This document shows positions 49,385 through 64,000 of a DNA stretch of 64,000 nt, piece by piece. The DNA comes from Doris montereyensis. Taxonomy: Eukaryota; Mollusca; Gastropoda; Nudibranchia; Dorididae. The notes below the pieces were generated by a model. It did no database searches. It was not told where the DNA came from and saw only the letters and a list, made by a program, of their open reading frames with translations. The position numbers and the translations under genes were made by a program. The stretch is taken from NCBI GenBank assembly GCA_037039925.1, contig JAXRKP010000661.1, positions 138,501 to 202,500 of the forward strand, given 5' to 3'. Position 1 is the stretch's first letter; each line of letters starts with the position of its first letter.

Positions 49385-49500
49385 AGTTTTCTCAAGCAAA
49401 TGTGCTCTGCTCCATCCCCTGGTCCAGGTAGGTGGATCGACACCTAGTCCCATTGAGACGAACGATAAAAAAGGAGGTCCCGTGTGCAGATCACAACACC
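49385..49500 (+). repeat. Repeat family D copy
   Basis: CAGGTAGGTGGATCGACACC, TAGTCCCATTGAGACGAACG, GAGGTCCCGTGTGCAGATCA, CAACACCCTG. A matching copy lies at 63380-63475. Confidence 0.75.
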
Positions 49501-49756
49501 CTGTGCACACAATCTGTAGTTGCAGACTGGTCATTTCATTATACTAATAATACAATAGTAATATTACTAATACTAATAACTACACTGTACTAAAAAGAAA
49601 TTATGAAAGCACATGACATTTTTCTTCTTCTTAATAACCCCCCCACCCTCCAGGGCGGTTGGCGGATGCCGTTGGGCAGGTCCTAGTCAGTCCTTCTGCT
49701 GTGAAGCCTGATACTAGACTACATGATATGAGTAGATCTCTAGTACTTGTTACTAA

Positions 49757-52239
<2,483 letters not shown>

Positions 52240-53519
52240 CAATATAATATAATTCATTTATATAGCGCCCATTCCCATCTTACGACAGCGCATAATGTAT
52301 AGCATTTTTATTTTTATTATTTGATATAGACAATTTTAACCACTACCACTGTATTTGGCATGTCTAAATTAGCTGAAAAAGATCCCAAAAATAATTTTAT
52401 CAAATGGTTGCCACAGGAACGCCGCCATCTTGGATTTTCATTGCGAAAATAACTTCATTTCAAATAAGCTTTTCAGTTATAAACAAATTTGGCTATATAC
52501 TATAACATCGCACACACGTTATTCGGTTCAATATCTCGGCACGAAATAGTTCTTTTTGGATAAATTAAACGGTTTTCCTTTTATGAATTAAAAAAAATAC
52601 ATTTATAGTATATAGCAACCTTTCCTGACAAATTTAATCACAAAAAAAAATCGTTTTGCAAAAATTTGAAGAGATGTAAAAAAGGCTACTGGGTGAATTA
52701 TTTTTTTGCGTTATTTTGGGGGCAATCGGACAATAAATAAAGAAAAGTAGATCGCATATTCACTGTCAAACAGTAACATTTTGAGAAAATCGCATTGTTA
52801 ACAATATTGTCCGTTATTTTAATGTTTTTTCGCATATAAACCTATAAAATAATAATATAATATTTTGAAACATCATACAATCGTGAGAGGCTATAAAATA
52901 CTTCATGTCGACCATATTTCAACTGCTCCAGATCACTTATACTTATACTTATGTCGGAATGGCATTATAACATTAGAGCTCTCACGCAGTGAGACATCCG
53001 ACCAGACGACACGCGACGGATAACCGGCCGTGCACACGACTTATACCAGATATTCAAAATGGCGGCTCATATGCTGACTATGTTGTTTCACTTAAAAAGA
53101 AAACATGAGCATCAAAATAGACGATTTTGGGTTCATCCCATCTATCAACATCGAAATACCTATGGAGAATTTCATCACCTTGTGGATGAGATTCTGAATG
53201 ATGAAGAAAAATGCATTTCATATATAAGGATGACACCAAAAACATTCAACTTGCTGTTGGCAGTAATTGGACCTCAAATTCAAAAAAGGGAGACGAATTT
53301 CAGAAAAGCTATTCCAGCCAAAGAAAGACTTATCATAACTCTGAGGTGAGCCCATTGATAATTTTGAATAGAAAATACATAATTTGTATAACAGGTTGTT
53401 GATAGCTGTTGTTGTTTTGAAAATTGGGTACAGTAAAAAAAGAAAAAAAGAAGGAAGAAATTACTTTTTATCTTAAATATATTCACAAGGTAACAATACA
53501 TATATATATAAAATATATC

Positions 53520-53522
<3 letters not shown>

Positions 53523-53586
<64 letters not shown>
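53523..53586. repeat. (TA)n microsatellite inside the Harbinger element
   Basis: About 32 TA units in the transposase intron. Confidence 0.97.
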
Positions 53587-53590
<4 letters not shown>

Positions 53591-53640
53591 ATAAAAGTCC
53601 AGACACTGTGTTATTATCGAATTAAAGAAATTTAAAATAT

Positions 53641-54656
53641 TTATTGACTAGAAATAAATGTTGTTGGGATGCGATTATTATCCCGAGGTACTGTACGATT
53701 CTTGGTACTGGTTGAGGTAAGCGTCGCCTGTGGGGGATAGCTGATCAATCTGGGTTGAGTATGGGCTGTACTGTTGCCTTGGGTGGTTTGGGGGTGGGGG
53801 TGATTGACTGTAACTGGGGGGTATGGGTTGAGTATGGGCTGTACTGTTGCCTTGGGTGGTTTGGGGGTGGGGTGATTGACTGTAACTGGGGGGGGGTATG
53901 GGTTGAGTATGGGCTGTACTGTTGCCTTGGGTGGTTTGGGGGTGGGGGTGATTGACTGTAACTGGGGGTATGATGAGGAGGAGCGTCTCATAAATCTGAG
54001 AGCAGTAGCGTTAAGTTCCCCTCTGAACTCCATTTTGGATATATGGGATCCAAAGATTTAAGGACTGGCAAGAGGCTCAAGAGGTAATGCTCGTCGGGGT
54101 CTTGGGTTTGTTGTTGTCGTTGCTGATCTTGCAGCTGCCTTAGAGAATTTAACATCTCAGTGTCAAAAGCAGAGACGGGCGAAGTAATTCTTCTTTGTTG
54201 TGGATATGGGTTGATCTTTTGAAACGGTTTTTTTGGAGGCTGGTTTTGAATATTTACTGCACTGCAGCTTGGACCAGACTGTGGATCATCTTGCGAAGAA
54301 ATGGACGCAGACTGGCTCGATGTGGGCAAGACATCATCGTTGGTTAAATCCTCCAAATTATGTGTTCCCTGATCTTCTTCAGTGCTCTCCTCCGCCAAAT
54401 TGCTTGTTGTGGAATTGTTTGTATCCTCAACAAAAGGAAGTAAAAATAGTAAACTATTATAGAGGTACCATCTTTTGGTGTTATTGCCCGCTGATCCAGA
54501 CTTGAATGTAGGTTTGGTTTTTGTGGTTCCTCCTAAAAGAATCTCTGAGGTTCGACCACTTCCTTTTTGCAATAGCATCTGTAGAAAAATAAAGATATAA
54601 TTAACTAGCTGGGATGCCTGGCTTCGCTCGGGTTTTATGACAGGGTAAAAGAACAA
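53641..54656 (-). pseudogene. BESS-motif accessory protein of the Harbinger element
   Basis: The minus-strand frame 54656-53988 encodes a Ser/Gln/Asp-rich linker ending DPDEHYLLSLLPVLKSLDPI, a BESS protein-interaction motif, which in MADF-BESS proteins follows a DNA-binding MADF domain. The expected continuation (KMEFRGELNATALRFMRR) is in the next frame, 54033-53641, so a one-base indel near 54035 is likely. The tail is Pro-rich and built from a tandem minisatellite. No MADF domain was found upstream; it may be lost or in an unseen exon. Harbinger elements commonly carry such a second DNA-binding partner. Confidence 0.7.
53750..53970. repeat. Minisatellite of about 65 bp encoding a Pro-rich tail
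   Basis: Three to four tandem units contain GGGTTGAGTATGGGCTGTAC and CTTGGGTGGTTTGGGGGTGG, with G-run length differences. On the minus strand they translate to repeats of TVQPILNPYPP-VTVNHPTPK in the BESS-motif protein. The plus strand is G-rich. Confidence 0.85.
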
Positions 54657-55090
54657 TCCTAACTCCTAGACTACACTTCTTTGGTAAATTTACAGTATCA
54701 TTATCACTCCCGTCGCCAGACGGATGTTCATCGAACGGTTATCCAACTAATTTTAGAAGAATAATTAGGCCTAGAAGGCGCGACCTGTACAGTTTAGAGG
54801 CCAGGAGCGAAACTAGCACCAACTCAGAGTCAGAGTCTTGGTAAAGTCTATCACACAACTTGATGACGTAATAGGCTATGTATAAAGTTATTTTTAAAAC
54901 TTAAATCAATGGAGGGAATGAATTGCATCGCTTGTGGAACAATTAAAAAACCCAAAAAAATACAAAGAAGTAGAATTTGGGGTTATAGACAAAACGTTGC
55001 ACTCTTCCACCACTGCTAATATACCGTACATAATTTGAAATCATATGGGTGAGTAGTTCAGAAGTTTTACGTGACCTAAGTTTTCAAGTC

Positions 55091-55242
<152 letters not shown>

Positions 55243-57964
55243 TGTAGTATAGATAGATGATATCATGAATCGATCATTTCATTTATCCGCCCTCCCCTAT
55301 CCCTTTACAGATATCTCGCTTCGGGAGAAAACCACATCTCCCTAGTATCATTGCATTTCTGAGGTGGTGTAACACCAATAAGAGAGATTACAACGGAGAC
55401 CTGCGAGGTTCTTTGGGACGTATTACAGCCACAAGTTATACCTGTGCCAAATGAAGAAAAGTGGTTAAAAATTGCAAATGATTTCTACACTAAATACAAC
55501 TTCCCTCTTTGCATAGGAGCCATTGGTGGCAAGCACATACGTATCAAGAAGCCGAATAAATCTGGTTCGCTTTACTACAACTACAAGGGTTTCTTTTCAA
55601 TAGTTCTTCTCGCTGTGTCAGACTCAGGGGGAAAGTTTGTTGTTGTTGATGTTGGTTCATGTGGGAGCAACACTGATGCGGGTATCTTTCAACGATCCAT
55701 GTTTGGCAGGCAGCTTACATTTGATATTGAAACACTTGACATCCCTAAGGAAGGCATGATACCGGCCATAGATATCAAGCTACCTTTTATGTTTGTGGCT
55801 GACGATGCTTTTCCAATGAGAGACAATATCATGAAGCCATTCTCTTTTCGACAACTTACACACGAAAAAGAGATTTTCAACAATCGTTTGTCTCGTGCTC
55901 GAAATGTGGTAGAGGCCTCTTTTGGTAGAATGTCACAAATGTGGAGATTTCTGGTTCGACCAATGGATGTGCAACCAAACATTGCAACAGACATTGTCAA
56001 GGCGACCACGGTACTTCACAACTTTATATACATACATGAGCCTTGTTGTGTATCAGTATCACCGTGTGAATCCACGGATGATCAGTTCCAATCAGGTGAC
56101 CTAGAGGAAAGACCTCACATAAGTCGAAGAAATCGATCTACAAAGAGCGCTATGAAAATACGCGACACGCTGACGCACTATTTCACATCACCCGTAGGGG
56201 TTGTTTCCTGGCAAAACAGCCAATGTGTCACTACATCAATCTAATTTCTTTGCTGTTTTTCTTCTTCTAGTAGATTGGCACAGCTTTAATTTATTGAAAT
56301 ATTGTTTTGAACCCACCTTGAGAGAAAAGGCAAAAGAGAGGAGGAGGGTGATGATGAAGAGAGAGAGAGAGAGAGTTCGAATAATTTTCATCCCCTTTGT
56401 CGTAGATGAGTCGTTTTTTTCTTACACTTACACTACAGCTTCAATTAGAGCATCAGTTGCTTCCATTTCCATGTTGTTCCTTGACTTCCTTGTGTGTCAA
56501 TGACTGTGTGTTGAAACGGGCGAGCGTCGGATATATTTTAGTGCAGCACTAAAACGGAAATGCTGTCGCCAGATGTCTGATTGACAGTAGTGACAGGCAT
56601 CCGGCGACAGCCGTCTACACTGCGCAACGCTGTTCATCATAGTATTCATAGTGATTAAAATTCAGGCACGATTTTTTTGACGGCCTCGTGTCGTTGCAGA
56701 TCGGATATCGGTGGCACTGCGTAAGACTAAGAGTAAGAGTAGTAAGAGCTCTAACAGGTGACCGGGATGTTTCCTGTAGTATTCAGCCGATCTTAGCTAA
56801 TACTAATAATCTAATATTGACAATAATTCGTCAAAAGTTGATTTTTCCCAATTTTTCGGATAGAGTACTCTGTGGGAATTAAAATGAGTATCAACTTGTT
56901 ATACTTTAGTACACAAAACTTCCAGCTTTTATGGTACAAGTACAACCGATGTGTTTTTCTTTTACAAAAAATCGTACATGTATAAGAATAAGATGAAAGA
57001 ATTGATACTATTACTAAGTCTTTGTAGTTATTAATGTTATTGTATGAATTGAAAGTCAAGGGAATGAACTGCTCCATCCAGTAGTGTAATAAAACAAGAG
57101 TTTTGTCCCATTTGTGGTAAACTAAAACTGCCTTCTCCTCAGGACCTCCCTCCTCTCCCCTTAATAAAAAAAAATCACGAGCACAAAAGGAGTGTGGCAT
57201 TACTGGCATCGGTGGTTTAGTACAGTGTAATACATGCGCTAAACTAGAACTACATAATCTACATACATGAATTAATAGTTATGTTTAAATTTAAATTTAA
57301 GTAGCCTGACTTAACTAACTAGTTCTCGTGAGATAATGGGCTCGACGAATCTTGGCGATGGCAATGCTATAGGATAGGATAGGGCCTACCGTACCACCCA
57401 CCCAATGTGTTCTTGAGGAATTCTCATACACATTTCACTACTCGGTCGGAGTAAATCCTGCAACCATGACCATGTCACTGTCCTGACGGTATTATTAGTA
57501 ATATTAGTATTAAACAATATTATCACTCACCTGTTCCGCTTGCACTTGCACGCTCTAGAAATCGGGATACACTCCGGCTTTGGCTTTGCAACCGTAAAGT
57601 AAAGGCCTTCAACTTGAACTTTTATCCCAGTATACTAATAATACTAATCTAATATACAATAGTACTACATTGTATTACTTGGAGAAAGGAATGGATACAA
57701 TATTACAAATAACACTAATAACAGACATTTTTTCAGCCTCTTTGATATTTGTCACATAATTATTTCATTGGTGGTATTGGTATTGACTACTGACGACACT
57801 AGTGACACTTGACACAGGTACCACCTTCCGGTTTCTGCATCAATAACACGTTGTTGCCTTTACTTTAAGATTAAAATTATAATCATGGTTTCTGCTCAAT
57901 TTGATAGCATACTTGTTTAAGTTGTTATGGTCATATTAACCTTTTTAAACATATATTAACAATT

Positions 57965-58045
57965 AACTCGTGTCAAGGAGGCAATACAAGTAAGTAAATG
58001 GTCTTCTGTGTAACGAATGCGTCAAGGAGGCAATGCAAGTAAATA
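57965..58045. repeat. Inverted outlying copy of the 49-bp satellite unit
   Basis: GTCAAGGAGGCAATACAAGT, AAGTAAATGGTCTTCTGTGT, AACGAATGCGTCAAGGAGGC is the complement of the satellite unit at 47840-49250, about 9 kb from the array. Confidence 0.88.
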
Positions 58046-58222
58046 AATACATGTACTTACTATAGTATAACTTACTCTAAAAAATACTTATCTTATATTT
58101 TATAAATAATCAATTTATATATCATGTACAATACAGTAAGTAATATTAATAATAATATTATACATATTAATTATTATGTACTAGTACTAGTAGTACATAA
58201 TAATAGTACTAGTACTACTACT

Positions 58223-58615
58223 GGCGTCGGCGGCTAGGCTGCCGGATTTCAGATCATGAGGTTCTAGTTCTAGGTTTGATCCTAATAACAAAGCTAGGCC
58301 CGCTGCTATGAGTACTATGACTGTTTCTTGGGAAAGACAATTATATATTAACAACAGTAACACACATTTTCCCTACTCCAACTCAGGTGCAAGTGCAAAT
58401 GGGAACCAACAAGCACTAGCTTGGGGAGTAAAAATTAAATTTTTTTAAACCTGTATCCTGTCCAGGTCCAGGTGATTATTTACCACGCAGCGTCAACTGT
58501 CACTATCACCTGTTCGGACTTCTGCTTCGCGCTATAGAATCCGGGATAAGCAACGGCTCCATGGGCCAGATTGGCATCGCGTTCATTTGTAAAATTAGGT
58601 AAAGTAAAGTAAGTC
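58223..58615 (+). repeat. SINE family A copy with internal insertions
   Basis: GGCGTCGGCGGCTAGGCTGC head, GGTTTGATCC B box, CATTTTCCCTACTCCAACTC, GCACTAGCTTGGGGAGTAAA, GGGATAAGCAACGGCTCCAT. Longer than other copies because of small insertions. Confidence 0.82.
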
Positions 58616-59964
58616 AAGTGTGACTTTATCAACACTAGTATTTAAAATTAGTAATATAATATATATAATGTATTGAGTATTACTACTAGTACTAAACTAG
58701 TCTAGTGTCTAGCACTAGCAGCAAGTAATGTATTACTTGTTGTTGTACCAGTAGTAGGCTACTACTACTTCTAAGAGAATGAATGATTCATATTATGAGA
58801 ATTCAAGAATTGTCGTTGAACTTAGTAGAAGAGATTTTGTTTCAATAGTTTCATGTATGATTATGATGAAGTATTTGTTCAACATTGTTTATCACAATAA
58901 ACCATGTTTGGGTGGTTGTCTAATGTCTGCTGTTTGTTTTGATTATAAATATATAAACATTTAACACACAAGGAGCTTATTTAGAATATAAATAATGCCA
59001 CTATCACTCACTATTTATTAAGGGCAGCAGGCATAAAACAAAAACAAATAAAACATTTTTGTTTCACTAGTTTCAGTTTAAAGTTTAAGTTAAGTTTAAA
59101 TTTAAGCCATTTATAAAATTATATTTCAATTTGGTCGTTTTATCATTTTCATGGCAACAGTTATATATATATATATGTATATTTAAATTTATATTATAAA
59201 TTATAATCATACTAATCATAGACATAGAAACAATCAATAAGAATTATGTTTGTTTTTATATATATATTTATAGGCCTACACCTTATTTTTTTTATTAATA
59301 TTATAAATTATATAGTATTACAATAGTGTTAATATAAATATAATATATATATAATATTTCAATGTAATTTAAGTTATTGTTATAATTTGCTGTGGTGATA
59401 CTGCCGCCAGTGCCAGCGATACATGATTGATCTATCATCATATCATCGAAAGCGTGTGAAAGCTGTGAGTTCCCCAGGGACCCCTTGGCAGCCTAATTTT
59501 ATCAATCAATTGTGTTGCTTTTGCATGAAGTGAAGCAGTTGTGTTTTTACCAGTTATTTGAGTATGTTGTGTCACAATCACAATACTGAATTTTAAATCA
59601 AATTGCCCATCAAACTCTGCCATTCCTCCTCACTTTCATTTTCTACACCAGTACTGGGCAATAGTAGACCACACAAACAACTAACAAAACTAACATTTAA
59701 ATTTAATACCAGTTTACCACTAACAACACCTGTATAGAATTGTGTCACAATCACATACCATGCATGATTGCATATTATTTTTATATTCTAAAACACTTTA
59801 CTTACTACGGCTAAAACTAAAACGATTTATGGTTCTCTGTATTAGTATTATTAACATTAATAAGTGTGTTAATACGTTTTACACAAGACTTGACACTTTG
59901 AGGTTTTTTTTACTTCGATCGAGAGAGTGAAGGAAATGACATTGAAATTGAATAGTAATAAATT

Positions 59965-60112
59965 AAAAGTTCCATAGGAACAAAGACGAGACAAATCTTT
60001 ATTCCTATGGGGCTTATAAATAATTAATAAATTAGTCTATACATGTCAATTGTCATTTTGCTTTACTCCCGACATGCCCTTTGCCTCACTCACTGTTTGT
60101 CTTTTGGCCGAG
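59965..60112. repeat. SINE family B fragments, rearranged
   Basis: AGTTCCATAGGAACAAAGAC followed within 40 bp by its own inverted match TATTCCTATGGGGCTTATAA, then TGACATGCCC-type tail sequence (CCGACATGCCCTTTGCCTCA). Two opposite-strand pieces lie back to back. Confidence 0.6.
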
Positions 60113-61542
60113 AGACGAGTTTGTTAACTACCGAACGTTTTTTTCATATAGTCCCATGTTGAGGAAAGAAATGACATGTCCATGATAAAAAGAATAGTAT
60201 AAAACATAACTGATACTAATTATCATGATAAAAATAACACACCCAAAAATTTTTCGCATACTTTTGAGTTTTGAGTACCGGTATTTATGACTTAATGATT
60301 ATGACTATATGAGTAGCAAAAGTGTTCTTTTTAAAATTAAAATATTATTCAATTGACGAGACTTGCAAAGTTGTACTGTACAATTAGAATAATGTCGCAA
60401 AACTAAAATACAAGATGAAATGCAAATGTAATCGAAGTGTGCAATTGTCTTTGTGCATGTGTGATTACTGTGATCTACACCACAAGCCAGTTATTGCTAA
60501 AGCCTAATACTAACGAATTTACTATAATGACTGTCACATAGTATTTTATCTGACTAATTTTTAATAGTAAATTTAGTAGGCCCTAATTAATAAGAAGCTG
60601 TGGTTCAAATCTTGACCAATGACCTCATACATGCCATAGGCCTTGTAATTCTTTAATGTTGTATGTAGTAAGACGTAGTTCAGTATTATTATTATTCACT
60701 TGGGGGTAAGAGTAAGAGGGTGGAAATGGAATGGACGTTGTGACTGCCCATGCTTGAGAACATGGAATGAACTCGTGGGTCGTATCATTGGGCAAAGCTC
60801 TTTAGCTATCACTGTCACTGTCAGAGACTCAAACAAATCATTGCTTTGTAAAAGTTTTCAAAATTTCCATGAATTTATCCTGCATGCATAGACCAATTAA
60901 CTGAAGGGATTGCAAATGCCAGGGCTGAATTGGTATTGAGACATTTATTGAATTTATTCATGGCAAAATGACACTATGTGCCAAAGGACAACATATTTGT
61001 TCTTTCTATTCAGACAAAAAGCAACAATTTTTGTCAGCAATTACTCAGTCATTTAAACCATCAACTTGCCATTTATTACGCACTCTTTTCATTGCACAAA
61101 TTCACAGTACTCACACAGAAGTTCACCATGCTATCACAAATAGGCCGTCAACAATCACACTACATAGAATAATAAAATATTGAATGAATCGAATATGAAA
61201 TGACTGATTTGTTCTTCCATTTTTTTCCACATGATTTATAGATAGTTGATAAAGAACATCGACATAAAACTGATGAGCACGACATACATATTGTAGCCAG
61301 CTATGATTATGAAGATAAAATGTTCATGAACACAAGTGAAAGACTGGTGCTTGTACTGGTACAGAATTTTATCTTTTAGCCTGTGATGAGCTTGGAGGAA
61401 GTTTCATTATTCCAAGTTTCAAACAAAGGAATTTTCATCCTTTTCATGAGCCGTGTCTGTTTGTGACAGAACTTCTGAGAATCAGAGTCAAAAAGGAAAA
61501 ACATACTCTAACAATATGAAAATGAAGCAAGCTGACAACTGT

Positions 61543-61853
<311 letters not shown>

Positions 61854-62304
61854 CTATGAACAAGAATAAAATTCAAATTCACTGAAATACATTGTACACT
61901 CAAATTTCGCTATACCATTACCAGTAACACCACCATTCTCTCTTATTGCCAGCTTTTAACTTTTCTACTGACAGTATAAAAACAAAGGAAAAAATCATTA
62001 CGCCGCCATCCAAAAACACAATTTGTTATACTACCACCACCATACATGATGCATCACAACCTCTTCCTTTGGAGTGATGCAAGCGGGTAAAATCTAGTTA
62101 GGCTTGGTTAAAAATCACAGAATCAAACACACATAAAAGCATCAGTGCCATGTGGGTCGTGTATCATCCCCACTGCAATTCATCACACATATCTAGCTCT
62201 ACATAACCATGGGCCGGTGGAATCAAGACGGATCATATATATGTAGTGTGTTGTCGAGCCTACCTACATACTACTCTTCTACTACTTCTATTATGTTTCA
62301 GTGA

Positions 62305-62390
62305 AGTTTCCCAGTCCACCATGTGCAGTGATCACAAAGAACATAGCAAGATGAAAGGTAAGGGAAAGAAGTAGAATCTACCAGTACCAA
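62305..62390 (+). repeat. Repeat family C copy, partial
   Basis: CCCAGTCCACCATGTGCAGT, GATCACAAAGAACATAGCAA, GATGAAAGGTAAGGGAAAGA, AGTAGAATCTACCAG. It abuts a SINE family A copy. Confidence 0.65.
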
Positions 62391-62646
62391 CTTTTCCTTG
62401 CAAAGCTAATACGGTCTACAGAGCCAGAGTGTATCCCGGTTTTTATGGTGTGAAGTGGAACATGTGACAATAATCACCCCTGGACATGACACTAGTCTGA
62501 AGGGGTTTTACTCCCTAGCTACTACATTTTGCACCTGGGTAGAGTGGAGAAAGTTTGCTTAGAGACTTTCCAAAGGAACACAATGTCCCGAACCCGAGAC
62601 CTCATGATCCGAAGATTGCCAGCCTTATCACTCGGGCCCCAACGTC
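62391..62646 (-). repeat. SINE family A copy
   Basis: TTTTTATGGTGTGAAGTGGA, AATAATCACCCCTGGACATG, TTTTGCACCTGGGTAGAGTG, CCGAACCCGAGACCTCATGA. Upstream of the DYNLL start. Confidence 0.82.
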
Positions 62647-63379
62647 AACCAGTTATTGTAGATCTTATATTACCTCACATTGACATTGATTATCTCCCTT
62701 GAAGCAATAATGGCTCCCACCATTTTTGTTATAACGACATTCCCTTTATGTCATAGGGACAACAATTGGCGGTACGAGGTTTGTGTGTACATTTTATGTC
62801 TTGGCTTACCAGTTTGTTGTCTGCTTTCACCACAAGCAAGGGCCTTAATTTTCAGGACTAAATAAGTTTACATATCTAGTGAGGACGAAAATCAACGTGG
62901 ACTGTTTCAATCCATTTCAATCGTGGCTTTGATGACTAATGTTATAAGCAATGAGCCCAAATTTGAATAAATTTTGAAGGTCTAAGGTCATTAAATGATG
63001 GTCAGTCACGGTCATTCTGTTTTATGATTGCATCAAGGATTATAGTATTCTTTCGAATGCATATTTTGAATGGTCTCTCGGGTTTCCAAATATCATTGCA
63101 TTTGAGTAATAAACAACATATCAAATTTTTTAAACACACATATCTCTTCAAGCGAAACAACAATAAAAAGTAGGTGGAACAGAAACCTCTATTTCATTTA
63201 AGTGGGCAGATTAAAGGTTAATTAGGGAGGAGTTCTGAAGTGGAGAATCGGTGTGACAAATGATAATATGTAAAACTTCCAGCAATCTGCTTCACTGAAT
63301 TGATTATTAACATCTCAACCACAAGATTGAGGGCCTGTGCCCAACAGGTTGAAATAGTTTCAAGCTTTTTCAAGTAAAA

Positions 63380-63475
63380 CCCACTGTCTCCTGTGCCAGG
63401 TAGGTGGATCAACACATAGTCCCAAATATGGATCATAAAAATGAAGTCCCATGTGCAGATCACAACACTCTTCAC
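63380..63475 (+). repeat. Repeat family D copy
   Basis: CCACTGTCTCCTGTGCCAGG, TAGGTGGATCAACACATAGT, AAGTCCCATGTGCAGATCAC. Same order as the copy at 49385. Confidence 0.75.
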
Positions 63476-64000
63476 CTTTAAAAACCCATCGGCTGTTTAC
63501 ATGGCAGTCTGAGCAAATTTGTTTTAACCTATACTGTTCAGATAGGGTCTGCAACACCTGTTGAATTAAATGCCGTATTAGTATTAGCGCCACTCGCCTT
63601 TAAATGTTGGTAGATAGGCTTACTTACTACAACTTTCTATAATCGGTTTATGGTGGATCCCTGCTTGAACTCCTTTTCATTAATTAACAGTGGACTCTAG
63701 AACTAGATCTAGTAGAACTGGTAGCATAGCACGACACAAGAACTAGATCTTTAGATTACAATCAAATCCATAGCATGCATTAAGTCATCAAAAATCAGAA
63801 AAAAACGCACTTTTAACACTGCAAACATTTCACACCAAATAGAATCTAGATCTAGATTACAAATCCCACTTCTAACTTGATTCCCTCACAACTCTACGAC
63901 TATGTGATGAAGTGTGTTCCCAAGTCATCTTCCGAATTAGCGCTGCTGATCATATGCGCAACAGTGGAAAATATGCTGCATCGGTGCTCAAGCAGGAGTG

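Larger units (their letters stand above)
56752..61542. other. Intergenic; repeats and possible coding debris
   Basis: Apart from the listed SINEs and the satellite outlier, 61240-61510 reads in places like coding sequence (VASYDYEDKMFMNTSERLVL, ACDELGGSFIIPSFKQRNFH) but with a stop and frame change; I do not recognise the family. The rest is AT-rich. Confidence 0.45.

Overview
This window is eukaryotic: AT-rich, gene-poor and packed with repeats. It has GT-AG introns, tRNA-derived SINEs, several classes of DNA transposon, LINE tails ending in (ATT)n and long (TA)n and (CT)n arrays. The protein-coding content (metazoan-type DYNLL and GLRX5, a THAP gene, hAT, PIF/Harbinger and pogo transposases) points to a metazoan, most likely an invertebrate such as a lophotrochozoan or mollusc. 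I cannot name the species.

Four host genes can be supported. (1) The left half (7160-29349, minus strand) is one 23-exon gene. I could assemble every exon with GT-AG boundaries and consistent phase into a single 912-residue protein. It joins about four N-terminal ankyrin repeats to a complete glycoside hydrolase family 20 (GH20) module of the bacterial/HexD type, in which the catalytic Asp-Glu pair reads Pro-Arg. It therefore looks like an ankyrin-tethered pseudo-hexosaminidase. (2) A single-exon THAP-domain protein follows at 29930-30595, minus strand. (3) Mitochondrial monothiol glutaredoxin GLRX5 lies at 34588-38373, plus strand, in two exons; the second carries a one-base deletion in a G run. 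(4) A dynein light chain LC8/DYNLL reading frame lies at 61543-61811, minus strand, and also needs one extra base to read through. THAP and GLRX5 are head to head. The roughly 440 bp between their start codons has been split by a 3.5-kb hAT transposon with clear terminal repeats and an 8-bp target duplication.

The rest is mobile and repetitive DNA. 1-7 kb holds SINEs, a zinc-finger-like repeat family, a 46-bp minisatellite and a pogo-type MITE. The introns of the ankyrin-GH20 gene contain SINEs and 3' tails of at least four LINEs. 39.5-46.8 kb has a diverged duplication, a (CT)n block, a pogo/CENP-B-type element, and a decayed RTE-like LINE with a nested fold-back element. 47.8-49.2 kb is a roughly 49-bp satellite interrupted by a SINE. 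49.7-56.8 kb has four long (TA)n arrays and a dead PIF/Harbinger element whose BESS-motif accessory gene lies antisense inside the transposase intron. 57-64 kb is mostly non-coding with SINE copies and DYNLL.

All gene models come from reading the sequence by eye; there is no transcript or database support.
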